Of a stretch of 64,000 nt of DNA, positions 26,198-36,062 are shown in pieces (position 1 is the first letter of the stretch; each line of letters opens with the position of its first letter). The stretch is from contig CAKOVK010000004.1 of the NCBI GenBank assembly GCA_934121925.1, positions 1 through 64,000 on the forward strand, read 5' to 3'. Source of the stretch: an uncultured Clostridia bacterium. Lineage in GTDB: Bacteria; Bacillota; Clostridia; TANB77; CAG-508. The notes beneath the pieces were generated by a model. That model made no database searches and was not told the origin of the DNA. It was given only the letters and a program-made list of their open reading frames with translations. The position numbers and the translations under genes were made by a program.

Positions 26198-26968
26198 ATG
26201 AATAATAACCCAATAGGAGTATTTGACTCAGGAATAGGTGGATTATCTGTTTTAAGGCAAATTATTAAGTTATTACCAAATGAAAAATACATATATTATG
26301 CTGATACAGATAATGTACCTTATGGATTAAAAACTAAAGAACAAATATTAGAATATGTAGAAAATGCAATAGACTTTTTGAATTCAAAAAAAGTTAAGGC
26401 AATGGTTGTAGCATGCAATACAGCTACAAGCGTGGCAATTAAAGATTTAAGAAGTGATTATAACATTCCAATAATAGGAATAGAACCAGCTATAAAGCCA
26501 GCAATAGAAAATAGAAAAAACAAAAAAGTTTTATTAATGGCAACACCGGTTACAGTAAAGGGAGAAAAGATTAGGAATTTAATAAAAAGACTAGGAGCAG
26601 AGGATATTGTAGAATTAATTGCAATGCCTAAACTTGTTGAATTTGCAGAAAGTGGTGAATTCAATACTGAAAGAGTTAAAGAGTATATAAGAGAGAACTT
26701 AGAAAAATTTAACCTAGAAGAATATTCATATTTGGTACTTGGCTGTACACATTTTCCATATTTTAAAACAACGTTAAAAGAAATGCTTCCAGATAACATA
26801 TGTGTAATTGATGGAAGTATAGGTGTAGCAGAAAGATTAAAAGAGGTTTTGGAAGATAATAAAATTCTTGGAAATAATAATTTGGAAATTGCATTTTATT
26901 ATTCTGGAAGAAAAGTTGAAGAGAAATTAGAAATAGAAAAATTAAAAAACTTACTAAATAAAATATAA
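26198..26968 (+). CDS. murI: glutamate racemase
   Basis: 256 residues from ATG 26198 (GTG 26189 also in frame). Aspartate/glutamate racemase fold with GVFDSGIGGLSVL at the N-terminus, catalytic Cys in VVACNTATS (about 72) and second catalytic Cys in LGCTHFPY (about 183). It converts L-glutamate to D-glutamate for peptidoglycan. It lies 35 bases before the phosphodiesterase gene. Confidence 0.95.
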   Translation: MNNNPIGVFDSGIGGLSVLRQIIKLLPNEKYIYYADTDNVPYGLKTKEQILEYVENAIDFLNSKKVKAMVVACNTATSVAIKDLRSDYNIPIIGIEPAIKPAIENRKNKKVLLMATPVTVKGEKIRNLIKRLGAEDIVELIAMPKLVEFAESGEFNTERVKEYIRENLEKFNLEEYSYLVLGCTHFPYFKTTLKEMLPDNICVIDGSIGVAERLKEVLEDNKILGNNNLEIAFYYSGRKVEEKLEIEKLKNLLNKI

Positions 26969-27003
26969 TAGTTATAAATCTATAGAAGTAAAGGAGAAAA
27001 TAA

Positions 27004-27549
27004 ATGACAGAAAATAATAAATATTTAGTAATATCAGATATACATGGATCAAATTATTATGCTAATAAAATAAGCAAAATATGCAAAAAAGAAAAGCCAG
27101 ATAAAATAATTCTCTTAGGAGATTTATATTATCATGGACCACGAAATCCATTACCAAAAGAATATAATCCAATGAAAGTAGCAGAGCTTTTAAACAGCTT
27201 AAAAGAAAAAATACTATGTGTAAGAGGAAATTGTGATGCAGAAGTTGATGAAATGATTTCAGAGTTTGAATTTAAAGATAATATCGAATTAAATATAAAT
27301 GGAAAGAAGTTCTTATTTACGCATGGACAAAAATATAATATGGAAAATATTCCAAAAGGAATTAATGTTCTTGTATATGGGCATTTTCATACAGGATTTA
27401 TAAAAGAAAAAGATGGAGTTATATGTGTAAATAGTGGTTCTATTTCGTTACCAAAAAACAATACAAAAAACAGTTATTTGATTATAGAAAATAAAAAAAT
27501 AGTATTGAAAGATGTTGAAGGAAATATTATTAGTGAAAAGGATATATAA
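27004..27549 (+). CDS. YfcE-type metallophosphodiesterase
   Basis: 181 residues with the calcineurin-like metal motifs in order: SDIHGS (Asp12, His14), GDLYYHGPRNP, GNCD, FTHGQ and GHFHTG. The length and YHGPRNPLP segment match the YfcE/MJ0936 phosphodiesterase family, which binds two divalent metals and cleaves phosphodiesters. AAGGAGAAAATAA precedes the ATG. Probably cotranscribed with murI. Confidence 0.9.
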   Translation: MTENNKYLVISDIHGSNYYANKISKICKKEKPDKIILLGDLYYHGPRNPLPKEYNPMKVAELLNSLKEKILCVRGNCDAEVDEMISEFEFKDNIELNINGKKFLFTHGQKYNMENIPKGINVLVYGHFHTGFIKEKDGVICVNSGSISLPKNNTKNSYLIIENKKIVLKDVEGNIISEKDI

Positions 27550-27704
27550 GAAATACAGCAATATGATGAGAAAAAATTGACAAATCTACAAATATTTTCT
27601 TCAGAAGGGACATATAAAACTTGATACTTTATGTAAATGATGATATAATATAAATCCAATTTACCTAGATACAGGGTATAATATGTATCACTACAGGAGA
27701 AATT

Positions 27705-27971
27705 ATGGTACTTACAAACACTCTTGTTCGCAAAATGACACCTCAAAGTGAAGAAATGAGAAAAATTGTAAGGGAGGGTAAAAATTATCCGGTGAGGATA
27801 GAACTCATCGAAGAACCGGGAGAAATCTTGATTACTCTTATGATGAAAAAAGATCAAATAGAAGAGGCTGTTAAAGAGGCTGTGGAAGAAGTAATGCTTC
27901 CGGAGAAGAATTTCAAAGTCAAGGACATTGGCTATGGAAGCAACTTCATTTGGTTTACGGTGACCCCCTAA
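27705..27971 (+). CDS. GC-richer orphan small protein
   Basis: 88 residues, ribosome site AGGAGAAATT, no signal or membrane helix. It is a predicted alpha/beta protein with an acidic helix KKDQIEEAVKEAVEEVM and a terminal KDIGYGSNFIWFTVTP strand. Its codons (CTC, ATC, CCG, GTC, ACG) and base composition differ sharply from the neighbours, like the orphans at 773 and 37159. It has no in-frame CGG. No family recognised; probably acquired. Confidence 0.65.
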   Translation: MVLTNTLVRKMTPQSEEMRKIVREGKNYPVRIELIEEPGEILITLMMKKDQIEEAVKEAVEEVMLPEKNFKVKDIGYGSNFIWFTVTP

Positions 27972-27987
27972 GTATAATTTCAAAAGT

Positions 27988-28021
27988 CCGGCAGAAAGCT
28001 AATTTCTGCCGGTATTTTTTT
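27988..28021 (+). terminator. terminator after the orphan gene
   Basis: CCGGCAGAAA (27988-27997) and TTTCTGCCGG (28003-28012) form a perfect 10-bp stem, then TATTTTTTT. Confidence 0.92.
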
Positions 28022-28121
28022 AATAAAGAACTATTGGAATTGGTTAAACTTTTGTTGAAAACGATAATTTTTTATGATATAAACAAGAATAATATAAAAT
28101 ATAGAAATATAAAGAGAAAAA

Positions 28122-29297
28122 ATGAAAGAAGAAAAATTAACTAAAAGCGCAATAGGAATAATGGGATCTTTATTAATAAACAATGTTTTATATATGTTTG
28201 TAAACACATTTATGGTAGCATATTTTATTACACTTACAAATTATGATTATAAACAAATATCAATATACTATGTATTATCATTTATAGCAATATTATTAAC
28301 CTTTCTAACTTTTGGAAGAATAATAAAAAATAAAAATCAGGTTTGGGTATTTAGAAGTGGAATAATCGCATATTGCCTATATATATTAATGCTTGCTTTC
28401 TTGAAAGAAAAAATAGTTACATATTTTGCGCCATTAGGATTTTTTTATGGAATTGTGCAAGGCCTAATATGGGTGGCGGCACATACACTTGTAAACGAAT
28501 ATACGCAAAATAATACAAACAAGTTCATTTCGTTTAAATCAATTATTAGTAAAATATTGAAAATATTTTTTCCTATAGTATTTGGAATATCAATAGATTT
28601 AACATCATTTTCATATATTGCAAAAATAGTAATTTTGCTTTCTATTACACAATTTATATTTTCACTATTTATAGAAGACAAAGCAAAAACATATGATAAA
28701 AAATACAACTTAAAAGAATATATAAATTTGGTAAAAAATAATGATAAATTTAAAACAGTATATAAGCTATGCATATGTGATGGAATTGTAAATTATTTAT
28801 TAGAAACACTAATTGTAATACTAACAGTTATGACATTTAAAACAACTATAAGTCTAGGAGTAATTACAACAATCACGGCAATATGCTCAATTTTATCTGT
28901 ATACATATTCCAATACAAACTAAAAAGCAATTGGAAGATATTAAAAATTTGCAATATAATGATGGTTTCTAGTGTGCTTTTACTACTAATAAATATTAGC
29001 AAGCCAACAATAATTATATACAATGTATGTACGGCAATATTTTTAGTAATATTAAGCAATACAGGTGACACAAAAAGATATGAGATAGTAAGCGAAAATG
29101 AAATTGTTGTTAAAGATTATATAGTAGAACATCAAGTAGTATGTGAAGTAATACTAAATATTACAAGAATAATTGCTTATATCTTATTGTTTGTTATAAG
29201 TTTATTTAACAATATAGTATTATTTAAAATTCTATTACTGCTAGTAACAATAGTAATATTAATATACTCAAAATTATTGATAAAATTGAAAAAATAG
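28122..29297 (+). CDS. MFS-type permease, first of three
   Basis: 391 residues with about 12 hydrophobic helices split in two sets by a charged loop near 190-205. It lacks classical sugar-porter signatures; an AAHTLVNEYTQ segment follows helix 4, and the C-terminal half resembles the permeases at 30264 and 34219, so the three may be paralogues. GAGAAAAA precedes the ATG. It starts a tight run of genes (10-base gaps). Substrate unknown. Confidence 0.78.
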   Translation: MKEEKLTKSAIGIMGSLLINNVLYMFVNTFMVAYFITLTNYDYKQISIYYVLSFIAILLTFLTFGRIIKNKNQVWVFRSGIIAYCLYILMLAFLKEKIVTYFAPLGFFYGIVQGLIWVAAHTLVNEYTQNNTNKFISFKSIISKILKIFFPIVFGISIDLTSFSYIAKIVILLSITQFIFSLFIEDKAKTYDKKYNLKEYINLVKNNDKFKTVYKLCICDGIVNYLLETLIVILTVMTFKTTISLGVITTITAICSILSVYIFQYKLKSNWKILKICNIMMVSSVLLLLINISKPTIIIYNVCTAIFLVILSNTGDTKRYEIVSENEIVVKDYIVEHQVVCEVILNITRIIAYILLFVISLFNNIVLFKILLLLVTIVILIYSKLLIKLKK

Positions 29298-29306
29298 GAG
29301 GGAAAA

Positions 29307-30254
29307 ATGTTAAAAGCATGTAGTATGTCAAAAAGCATAGACAGACAAGCTGTTAAAATCCTAAAAGAAAACGGTATAAGTATAGATGCATGGAATGGAG
29401 AAATGTATCCAAATAAAGAAGAACTAAAACAACTGTTAAAAAAATATGATATTTTAATTGTAGGAGTAGAGGAGAAGATAACAAAAGATTTGATTACAGA
29501 TGTTAGAACTCCAAAAATTATAGCTTCTATGTCAATAGGGTTAGATCATATAGATAAAGAATGTTTTGAGTCTAAATTTATTGATATAGTTAATTGTCCC
29601 AATGCTAATGTTACATCAGTTGCGGAACATATTTTAGCATTAATACTAGATTCAAGTAAGAGAATACAAGAAGCCAATAGAAAGCCAAATAGAAAACAAT
29701 TAATTAGTAACCCTACAGATATAAACGGAAAAACAATAGGTTTAATAGGAGCAGGGAAGATATCTCAAAGAATGATAGATATAGCAAGAGTATTTAACAT
29801 GAATATTTTGTGCTATACAGCACATCCCGAAAAACATAGAGATCTAATTGAAAAAGAAGTTGAATTTGTTGATTTAGATACATTATTACAAAAATCGGAT
29901 ATTGTAAATGTGAGTGTACCATTAACAAAAGATACTAATAACTTAATATCAAGAGATAAAACAGAACTTTTAAAGAAAAATGCTATATTTATAAACACTT
30001 CTAGAGCAGGAATTACTGATATAGAAGCTTTAGTTGATTTTGCCGATAGGAATCCCAATTTTTATCTAGGATTAGACATAGATACAGGTGAATATGTGGA
30101 TTTATTATCTAAAAAAAGAAACAATGTTATTGTTACACCACATATAGCAGGATGTACAGAGGAAGCTGTAAAAAGACAATACGTAGAGTGTGCTAAAAAC
30201 ATAGTTAATGTTTTGAGAAAAAGAAAAGAAGAAAAAGATTTGGAAGAAAGATAG
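29307..30254 (+). CDS. D-2-hydroxyacid dehydrogenase family protein
   Basis: 315 residues of the D-isomer-specific dehydrogenase fold. NAD-binding loop GLIGAGKISQRMIDIA (about 138-153), catalytic Arg in INTSRAG, Glu in the GLDIDTGEY region and His in VTPHIAGCTEEA. It reduces a 2-keto acid or oxidises a D-2-hydroxy acid with NAD(H). It sits between two MFS genes with gaps of about 10 bases, so the permeases may move its substrate or product. Confidence 0.88.
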   Translation: MLKACSMSKSIDRQAVKILKENGISIDAWNGEMYPNKEELKQLLKKYDILIVGVEEKITKDLITDVRTPKIIASMSIGLDHIDKECFESKFIDIVNCPNANVTSVAEHILALILDSSKRIQEANRKPNRKQLISNPTDINGKTIGLIGAGKISQRMIDIARVFNMNILCYTAHPEKHRDLIEKEVEFVDLDTLLQKSDIVNVSVPLTKDTNNLISRDKTELLKKNAIFINTSRAGITDIEALVDFADRNPNFYLGLDIDTGEYVDLLSKKRNNVIVTPHIAGCTEEAVKRQYVECAKNIVNVLRKRKEEKDLEER

Positions 30255-30263
30255 GAGCATTAA

Positions 30264-31520
30264 ATGGAACAAACTAATGTCTGGAAAATTTTTTTAATGT
30301 CAGATCTAGCCGGAAAAGTTATAAGTGTATTTAAAGACGTGTTTTTAGGAATATATTTTTTAAAGATAACGCAAGGAAACATAGCTAATGTATCAGAATA
30401 CTACATTACATTCTTTTTAGTATATTTGGTATGCTTGTTACTTGTTAATAAATTGCAGAAACTCAATTTAGTTTCAATGTTTAGAATAGGGATATTTTTA
30501 AATTTAATTCAATGTATAGTTTTGCTTGTGATGGGAGAAAGAATTTCAAACTATATTATTCCATTTGCGATATTTGCAAGTATAGGAAATGCATTTTATT
30601 ATTACCCCGAACAAATATTAATAAAAAGAGTTAATAAAGATGAGAATTTTAGAAAATATATCACTAGAGATCAAATATTAAAATATACAATAAATATCGT
30701 ACTCCCTATAGTATTGGGCTATTGTATTAGTAAAAGTTCATATCAATTAGCTTTTATTATATTAATAATACTAATTTCTATAAGTCTAATTTCTTCAATG
30801 TTCATAAAAGAAATTCAACTAGAACATGGAAAAATAAATATAAAGAAATTCTTAAAGAATATTAATGGAAGTCAAAATAAAAAAATGATGAGATTAATGA
30901 GTTGGAGAACAATATTTAGAGGATTGAGTTCTTTTGGAGTATTATCAACATTAATCTCAATTATAACTTTTTTAGTTGTGACAACAGAATTATCACTAGG
31001 AAGCATTAGCAGTTTTATAACTATTATTTCTATTATAGTAGTATATTTAACTAACAAATTTGTTAGAAAAGAAAAATTGTCTAAATTGTTTATACCAATG
31101 TCTATTTTTCAAAGCATTGTAGTTATAGTACTTACATTTAGTATGATGTATTTTAATATAAACAATGAAATCAGGATTGGAACACTTACAGTAAGCATAG
31201 GCTTTTTGCTTATATTATTATACAATATAGTCAACGGAGTAAGTAATCCAATATTTGAAACATCAAACTCAATTATATATTATGAGTGTATGTGTAAGCA
31301 AAATATTAAAACAGAAGACGAACCAAATTATGTATTTTGGTTTGAAATTATGATAAATATATCAAGAAGTTTTGGATATTTAATTTTAATATTTGTTTTA
31401 AAAATTGGATTTGATTTAAATATAATTTCAATTTTAATAGTAGGGTTTACCTTAATGTATATAGCCTTTGCTTATACATTGAATACTATATGTAAAAGAT
31501 ATTTGTACAATGCAAAATAA
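30264..31520 (+). CDS. MFS-type permease, second of three
   Basis: 418 residues, about 12 membrane helices, 10 bases after the dehydrogenase gene (TAGGAGCATTAA ribosome site). The N-terminal MSDLAGKVISVFKDVFLGIYFLK and YYPEQILIKR segments are typical of the poorly characterised permease group around the YQGE-like MFS proteins. It shares plan and size with 28122 and 34219. Substrate unknown. Confidence 0.78.
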   Translation: MEQTNVWKIFLMSDLAGKVISVFKDVFLGIYFLKITQGNIANVSEYYITFFLVYLVCLLLVNKLQKLNLVSMFRIGIFLNLIQCIVLLVMGERISNYIIPFAIFASIGNAFYYYPEQILIKRVNKDENFRKYITRDQILKYTINIVLPIVLGYCISKSSYQLAFIILIILISISLISSMFIKEIQLEHGKINIKKFLKNINGSQNKKMMRLMSWRTIFRGLSSFGVLSTLISIITFLVVTTELSLGSISSFITIISIIVVYLTNKFVRKEKLSKLFIPMSIFQSIVVIVLTFSMMYFNINNEIRIGTLTVSIGFLLILLYNIVNGVSNPIFETSNSIIYYECMCKQNIKTEDEPNYVFWFEIMINISRSFGYLILIFVLKIGFDLNIISILIVGFTLMYIAFAYTLNTICKRYLYNAK

Positions 31521-31594
31521 TTACTATATAAATATAGTAATTATGCAATAATAAAAAGAAATAATGATATGTAATATAGGAGTGATTCATAAAG

Positions 31595-33028
31595 ATGAAA
31601 TTAGGAATTGATATAGATAATGTTATTTCAAATTTTGACGAAGAATTATTAAAAGCATTTTTAATACATAACGACGAGTTGGGATACAATGGAGAATATA
31701 ACAAAGATGCAGAATATATAACTAGAGGAATGTTTAATTGGGGAGAGGACAAAGTAAAAAAGTTCTATGTTGATAATATAGAAAAAATTGCTAAAAATCT
31801 AAAAGTTAAAGAAAAAGCAAAAGAGTACATAGATAAGCTAAAAGAAGATGGACATATTATCTGCATTATTACTGGAAGAGACAATGGAGAATATTCTGAT
31901 CCATATAATATGACTAAAGAATGGTTAGACAATAATTCTATTCATTATGACAGACTTATTTTAACTAATGCTTATAAAAATGATAAAAGCGGAAAAACAA
32001 AAAAATGCAAAGAAAATAACATTGATATTATGATTGACGATTCAGCCAATATATGCCAAGAATGCATTAATAACAATATACCAGCATTACTAATGGACAC
32101 ACACTATAATAAGCAAACAAACATACCTAGAGTGCATGATTGGAAAGAATTATATGAATTCATTAGCAACTATAAAACTAAAAAAATAAATGTAATATTA
32201 GATACCGATACTTATAACGAATGTGATGATCAATTTGCGCTTTCATATATGATTAAAAGCCAAGATATATTTAATATTGAAGCAATAACAGTTGCACCAT
32301 ATTCTCATAAAGAAAGAAATGAAACTGTTATAAGCGGAAGAGAAAAAAGTTATAACGAAATATTAAAAATATGTAATTGGCTAAACTTTGATACAACAAG
32401 TAAAGTATTTAAAGGCGCAGAAGATTATATTAGTAATGGCTATAATAAAACCAATGATGCAGTTAATAAAATAATTGAAATAGCACTAAAAAACGATAAA
32501 ACATATATAATGGCAATAGGAGCAATTACTAATATTGCACTTGCCATTGAAAAAGAACCTAAAATAATTGAAAGAATAGAAGTAATATGGCTAGGCGGGC
32601 ATAGTTTATTACAAGACAATAACCAGGAATTTAACTTTAAGCAAGATGTAAGTGCAGTAAAAATTGTGTTTGGGTCAAAAGTAAAACTAACAGTAATTCC
32701 ATGTAAAAATGTTGCATCTAATTTAAGAACTTCAATATATGAATTAAACCATTACTTAAAAGATAAAAGCAAATTATGCAATTATTTAATAGATAGATTT
32801 TATAATGATGGATATCATGGAATACAAGAAAGAAGAGTTATTTGGGATATTTCGGTTATAGCATATATGATAAACAAAAGTTGGTTTACTACCCAAAATA
32901 TAAGTTGCCCTAATATAAAAGACGATACATCTTATGAATTGACTACGAATGAGCACAAAATAACAATGGTAAACTACATAAATGTTAATAAAGTATATGA
33001 AGATTTATTTAGAAAATTAGGAGAATAA
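31595..33028 (+). CDS. fusion: HAD 5'-nucleotidase plus nucleoside hydrolase
   Basis: 477 residues. Residues 1-190 are an NT5C-type HAD nucleotidase: GIDIDNVISNFDEELL (motif I), IITGRDNGEYSDP (motif II) and MIDDSANIC (motif IV). Residues 200-477 are an inosine-uridine nucleoside hydrolase: VILDTDTYNECDDQFAL is the calcium-binding DTD.....DD site, with an IMAIGAITNIALAIE core and a later DISV Asp. Together they would take a nucleotide to nucleoside, then to free base and sugar, within one chain. I know each domain family well but not this combination. Confidence 0.85.
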   Translation: MKLGIDIDNVISNFDEELLKAFLIHNDELGYNGEYNKDAEYITRGMFNWGEDKVKKFYVDNIEKIAKNLKVKEKAKEYIDKLKEDGHIICIITGRDNGEYSDPYNMTKEWLDNNSIHYDRLILTNAYKNDKSGKTKKCKENNIDIMIDDSANICQECINNNIPALLMDTHYNKQTNIPRVHDWKELYEFISNYKTKKINVILDTDTYNECDDQFALSYMIKSQDIFNIEAITVAPYSHKERNETVISGREKSYNEILKICNWLNFDTTSKVFKGAEDYISNGYNKTNDAVNKIIEIALKNDKTYIMAIGAITNIALAIEKEPKIIERIEVIWLGGHSLLQDNNQEFNFKQDVSAVKIVFGSKVKLTVIPCKNVASNLRTSIYELNHYLKDKSKLCNYLIDRFYNDGYHGIQERRVIWDISVIAYMINKSWFTTQNISCPNIKDDTSYELTTNEHKITMVNYINVNKVYEDLFRKLGE

Positions 33029-33031
33029 GAT

Positions 33032-33562
33032 ATGAAAATATATTTAGTAAGACATGGACAAGTTCCACATAATGCAACTAAGCAATATAATGTTGGAGAT
33101 GAAGACTTAACAGAGGTGGGAGTGGAGCAAGCTAAAGAATTAAGAGAAAAAATAAAAAATATCAAATTTGATAAAGTTTTTTCATCACCTTTAACAAGAG
33201 CAAAACATACTGCAGAAATCATTGTTGCCAACAAATATGAATTTATAATTGACAACAGAATTAAAGAAAGAAGTTGCGGAGATTTAAGCGGAAAACTACT
33301 TACTGAAACAAACAGAGAAGAATATTGGAACTATTATACTACTATTCAACAAGGAACAAGTGAAAACATTCGAGATTTCTTTAAAAGAGTTTATAATTTT
33401 TTAGATGAACTAAAAACTAAAGATTATAAAAATATTTTAGTAGTTGCGCATAGTGGAGTTTCAAAAGCATTTAATGGATACTTTGAAGGAATACAAGATG
33501 GTAAATTCTTAAATAGAGGATTAAAGAATTGTGAAATTAGAGAATATGAATTGCATTTATAA
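33032..33562 (+). CDS. histidine phosphatase (phosphoglycerate mutase-like)
   Basis: 176 residues; RHG at 7-9 supplies the phospho-accepting His8, FSSPLTRAKHTAEI the second basic pocket, ERSCGDLSG the acid region and VVAHSGVSKAF the second catalytic His. Members dephosphorylate small phosphate esters. It starts 3 bases after the nucleotidase/hydrolase fusion, so the two are cotranscribed and may act on the same nucleotide or sugar phosphate. Confidence 0.88.
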   Translation: MKIYLVRHGQVPHNATKQYNVGDEDLTEVGVEQAKELREKIKNIKFDKVFSSPLTRAKHTAEIIVANKYEFIIDNRIKERSCGDLSGKLLTETNREEYWNYYTTIQQGTSENIRDFFKRVYNFLDELKTKDYKNILVVAHSGVSKAFNGYFEGIQDGKFLNRGLKNCEIREYELHL

Positions 33563-33656
33563 AGTATTGTAGAAACTGCTATGAATTTAGTATCTTGTTG
33601 TACTCATAGGCTTTTAAAGAAACAGAAAAAATTCGATAACAGAAGGAGTGAACATA

Positions 33657-34097
33657 ATGATCACTATAAAGAATGATAATAATATGGAAATGAAAGATAT
33701 AATTCATACAAAATTAAGGAAAAACAATAGAGAAAAGTGCGAATGGTTAAAGGATAATACATCAGCAGATATAAAAATATCTGATATGAAAAGCAACAAT
33801 TTTTTGGCTTTTGATGACAATAAATTAATAGGTGGTGCAATTGGCTTTGTGCAATATAATTGGTACTTTCTAGATTTGTTATATGTAGATAAAGAATATA
33901 GAGGACAAAGGGTTGGAACAAATTTGCTAAACCAAATAGAAAAGTTTGCTAAAAAAGAAAATTTAACAGGAATTAGAATGGAAACATGGAATTTTCAGGC
34001 AAGAGAGTTCTATGAAAAGAACGGATATATAGTATTTGCCGAAATAAAAGACTGTCCCCCTCAAACAACTTGTTATTTTTTAAAGAAAGAATGTTAG
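33657..34097 (+). CDS. GNAT N-acetyltransferase
   Basis: 146 residues from ATG 33657 after GAAGGAGTG. The core LLYVDKEYRGQRVGTNLLNQIEKFAK is the acetyl-CoA P-loop (RGQRVG) and NFQAREFYEKNGY is motif B. It begins with a charged region before the fold. Acceptor unknown; its place in the permease and nucleotide cluster suggests a small amine substrate. Confidence 0.86.
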   Translation: MITIKNDNNMEMKDIIHTKLRKNNREKCEWLKDNTSADIKISDMKSNNFLAFDDNKLIGGAIGFVQYNWYFLDLLYVDKEYRGQRVGTNLLNQIEKFAKKENLTGIRMETWNFQAREFYEKNGYIVFAEIKDCPPQTTCYFLKKEC

Positions 34098-34218
34098 TTA
34101 AAAAATAAGGTACTTTAAATTTTTGTATCACTATGTTAGAATGTTTGTAAAAAGTAGAAATATATTTATAAAACAAAGAAAAGCTTCATTTTAATAAAGA
34201 GAGGATTATAACGTAATA

Positions 34219-35427
34219 ATGAACGAAGTAGAATATAACCAAAAGGTAGAATTAAGTAACAAAATATACCCAATATTTTCAGGAATTTCTGGTGATCTAT
34301 TGTTTTGGATTGCTATTGACACTATATTCCTAACTGTAGTTAAAGGTTTTAATGCTGCACAGATTAGTTCGCTTAGTACTATTGGAAATTTAATAACAAT
34401 ATTAATATATCCAATTGCTTTTAAAATAATTAAGAAAATCGGAAACATTAGATCAATAAAACTAGGAACTGTATTATTACTGTGTTCCGCTATATTACTT
34501 ACATTTGCCAATAAATATCTTATTATATTGCTTGGACATATTTTATATGATTCAGCCTTCCTCTTTAAAAATATGGATAATGTAGTATTAAGAAAAAATC
34601 TAAAGTATGCAAATAAAGAAAAAGATTATATTAAAATACAAAACAAATCTAGTTTTATATATTCTCTTATAACTATGTTAATAGCTTTTACAGTAGGATT
34701 TTTATTTAATGTTAACAATTATTTACCTATGATATTATGCATATCTTTCTGTATTTTAAGTGTAATCTTATCTAACTTTTTATACGAATACAAAAATAAT
34801 AAAAATGATGAATTTAAAGAAAAACAAAAATTATCAATAACTAAACTAATTTTTTTAATACTATTATTATATGCAAGCCTTTATGCGGCAATTGATTTAG
34901 GTCAATCAAATAGTAAATTACTTATACAATACAAATTATCATCTTTTTTAGAAACTAGTAAAGTATCTATATATTTATCAGTCACAATTGCAATCTCAAG
35001 AGTGGTGAGAGTAGTAAGCGATTACTTTTTTACAAAAAAAATTAAAGGTGAAAATAAGCAAGTGTTATATATAATTGGATACACATTAGCCGGAGCTTTT
35101 ATTTCTATTATACTTGGAACTATGTTAAAGCTTGAAATAATTGGAATAGTTTTAATGACACTTGGATTCTTTGTATTTCTTGGTGTACGCGACTTGTTCG
35201 CAAACTACATGAAAACATTGCTATTAAATAGTTGTAGTGAAAAATATCATGAACAAGCTATAACTTATTTAACATTATCAAGAAAAGTTGGTAAATTTTT
35301 AATTGGAGGAGCTATTACATTAATTCTATTAAGATTTGATCTTATATATGTAATGATATTTTTACTTATAATTTCAATTTTAAATATTCTAATAATTAAA
35401 AAAATATGCGACCTGCTAAAAAAATAA
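34219..35427 (+). CDS. MFS-type permease, third of three
   Basis: 402 residues with about 12 membrane helices. It begins with a short polar region, then GISGDLLFWIAIDTIFL; a charged loop separates the halves near residue 195-210. It resembles the other two permeases of this cluster in size and helix pattern. A strong AAGGAGGAACAATAA site just after its stop belongs to the tiny ORF at 35441. Confidence 0.78.
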   Translation: MNEVEYNQKVELSNKIYPIFSGISGDLLFWIAIDTIFLTVVKGFNAAQISSLSTIGNLITILIYPIAFKIIKKIGNIRSIKLGTVLLLCSAILLTFANKYLIILLGHILYDSAFLFKNMDNVVLRKNLKYANKEKDYIKIQNKSSFIYSLITMLIAFTVGFLFNVNNYLPMILCISFCILSVILSNFLYEYKNNKNDEFKEKQKLSITKLIFLILLLYASLYAAIDLGQSNSKLLIQYKLSSFLETSKVSIYLSVTIAISRVVRVVSDYFFTKKIKGENKQVLYIIGYTLAGAFISIILGTMLKLEIIGIVLMTLGFFVFLGVRDLFANYMKTLLLNSCSEKYHEQAITYLTLSRKVGKFLIGGAITLILLRFDLIYVMIFLLIISILNILIIKKICDLLKK

Positions 35428-35440
35428 GGAGGAACAATAA

Positions 35441-35482
35441 ATGAAAGCAGAAAGATTAAAACCAGGAGATAGAAGAAAGTAA
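35441..35482 (+). pseudogene. truncated N-terminus resembling LD-carboxypeptidase
   Basis: Thirteen codons with a strong AAGGAGG site: MKAERLKPGDRRK then TAA. KAERLKPGD matches the conserved first residues of LD-carboxypeptidase (peptidase S66) proteins, which usually continue with a strand and a Ser-rich loop. The rest is missing, so this seems to be the scar of a deletion; a functional small peptide cannot be excluded. Confidence 0.5.
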
Positions 35483-35510
35483 ATAATAACAAACAATATT
35501 GGAGGCAAAT

Positions 35511-36062
35511 ATGAAGGTTATATTTTTAGATTTTGATGGAGTTATAAATAATTGGGCAAGTCAAGATGAAGTTGACAAACTAAATGTTAAAATACTAAAA
35601 GATATTATAGATGCATCTGGAGCAAAAATTATTGCTATAACATCAAATAAATATCCATTTCAATTAAAAAAGGAAAAAAGTATGTTAAAAACTCGATTTG
35701 GAAGAGATTTATTGCAATTGAAAAGATTAGGAGTTAGTGTTGATGGGGTAACACCATTAGTAAAATGCAACAGAGCATTGGAGATAATAGAGTACTTGAA
35801 TGCAAATAAGGATGTCCAAAATTACGTTATATTAGATGATGAAGTAATTGAAAATGAACAACTTATAGAACATCAAGTTTACCTAGATTTGTATAAAGGC
35901 TTACAAGAAGAACACAAAAAGCCGGCGTTAGACATATTAAATGGAAGGTTAGGATTTTACCCAAAAGATTATAATAGAAATGAAACAAGCGAGGATAGAA
36001 TAAGAAGAATTAATGAATACTATAATAGCGAAAAAAATGCAACTGATGAAAAATGCCATTAA
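35511..36062 (+). CDS. HAD-domain protein (Swiss Army Knife RNA-repair type)
   Basis: 183 residues from ATG 35511, after GGAGGCAAAT (the in-frame TTG at 35499 precedes that site). VIFLDFDGVINNW is HAD motif I, ITSNKYP the motif II Ser/Thr region, and NYVILDDEVIENEQ the acidic motif IV; the PLVKCNRALEIIEYLN middle is typical of the HAD family linked to RNA-repair proteins. It would act as a phosphatase on a small or RNA phosphate. Last gene of the accessory cluster. Confidence 0.8.
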   Translation: MKVIFLDFDGVINNWASQDEVDKLNVKILKDIIDASGAKIIAITSNKYPFQLKKEKSMLKTRFGRDLLQLKRLGVSVDGVTPLVKCNRALEIIEYLNANKDVQNYVILDDEVIENEQLIEHQVYLDLYKGLQEEHKKPALDILNGRLGFYPKDYNRNETSEDRIRRINEYYNSEKNATDEKCH

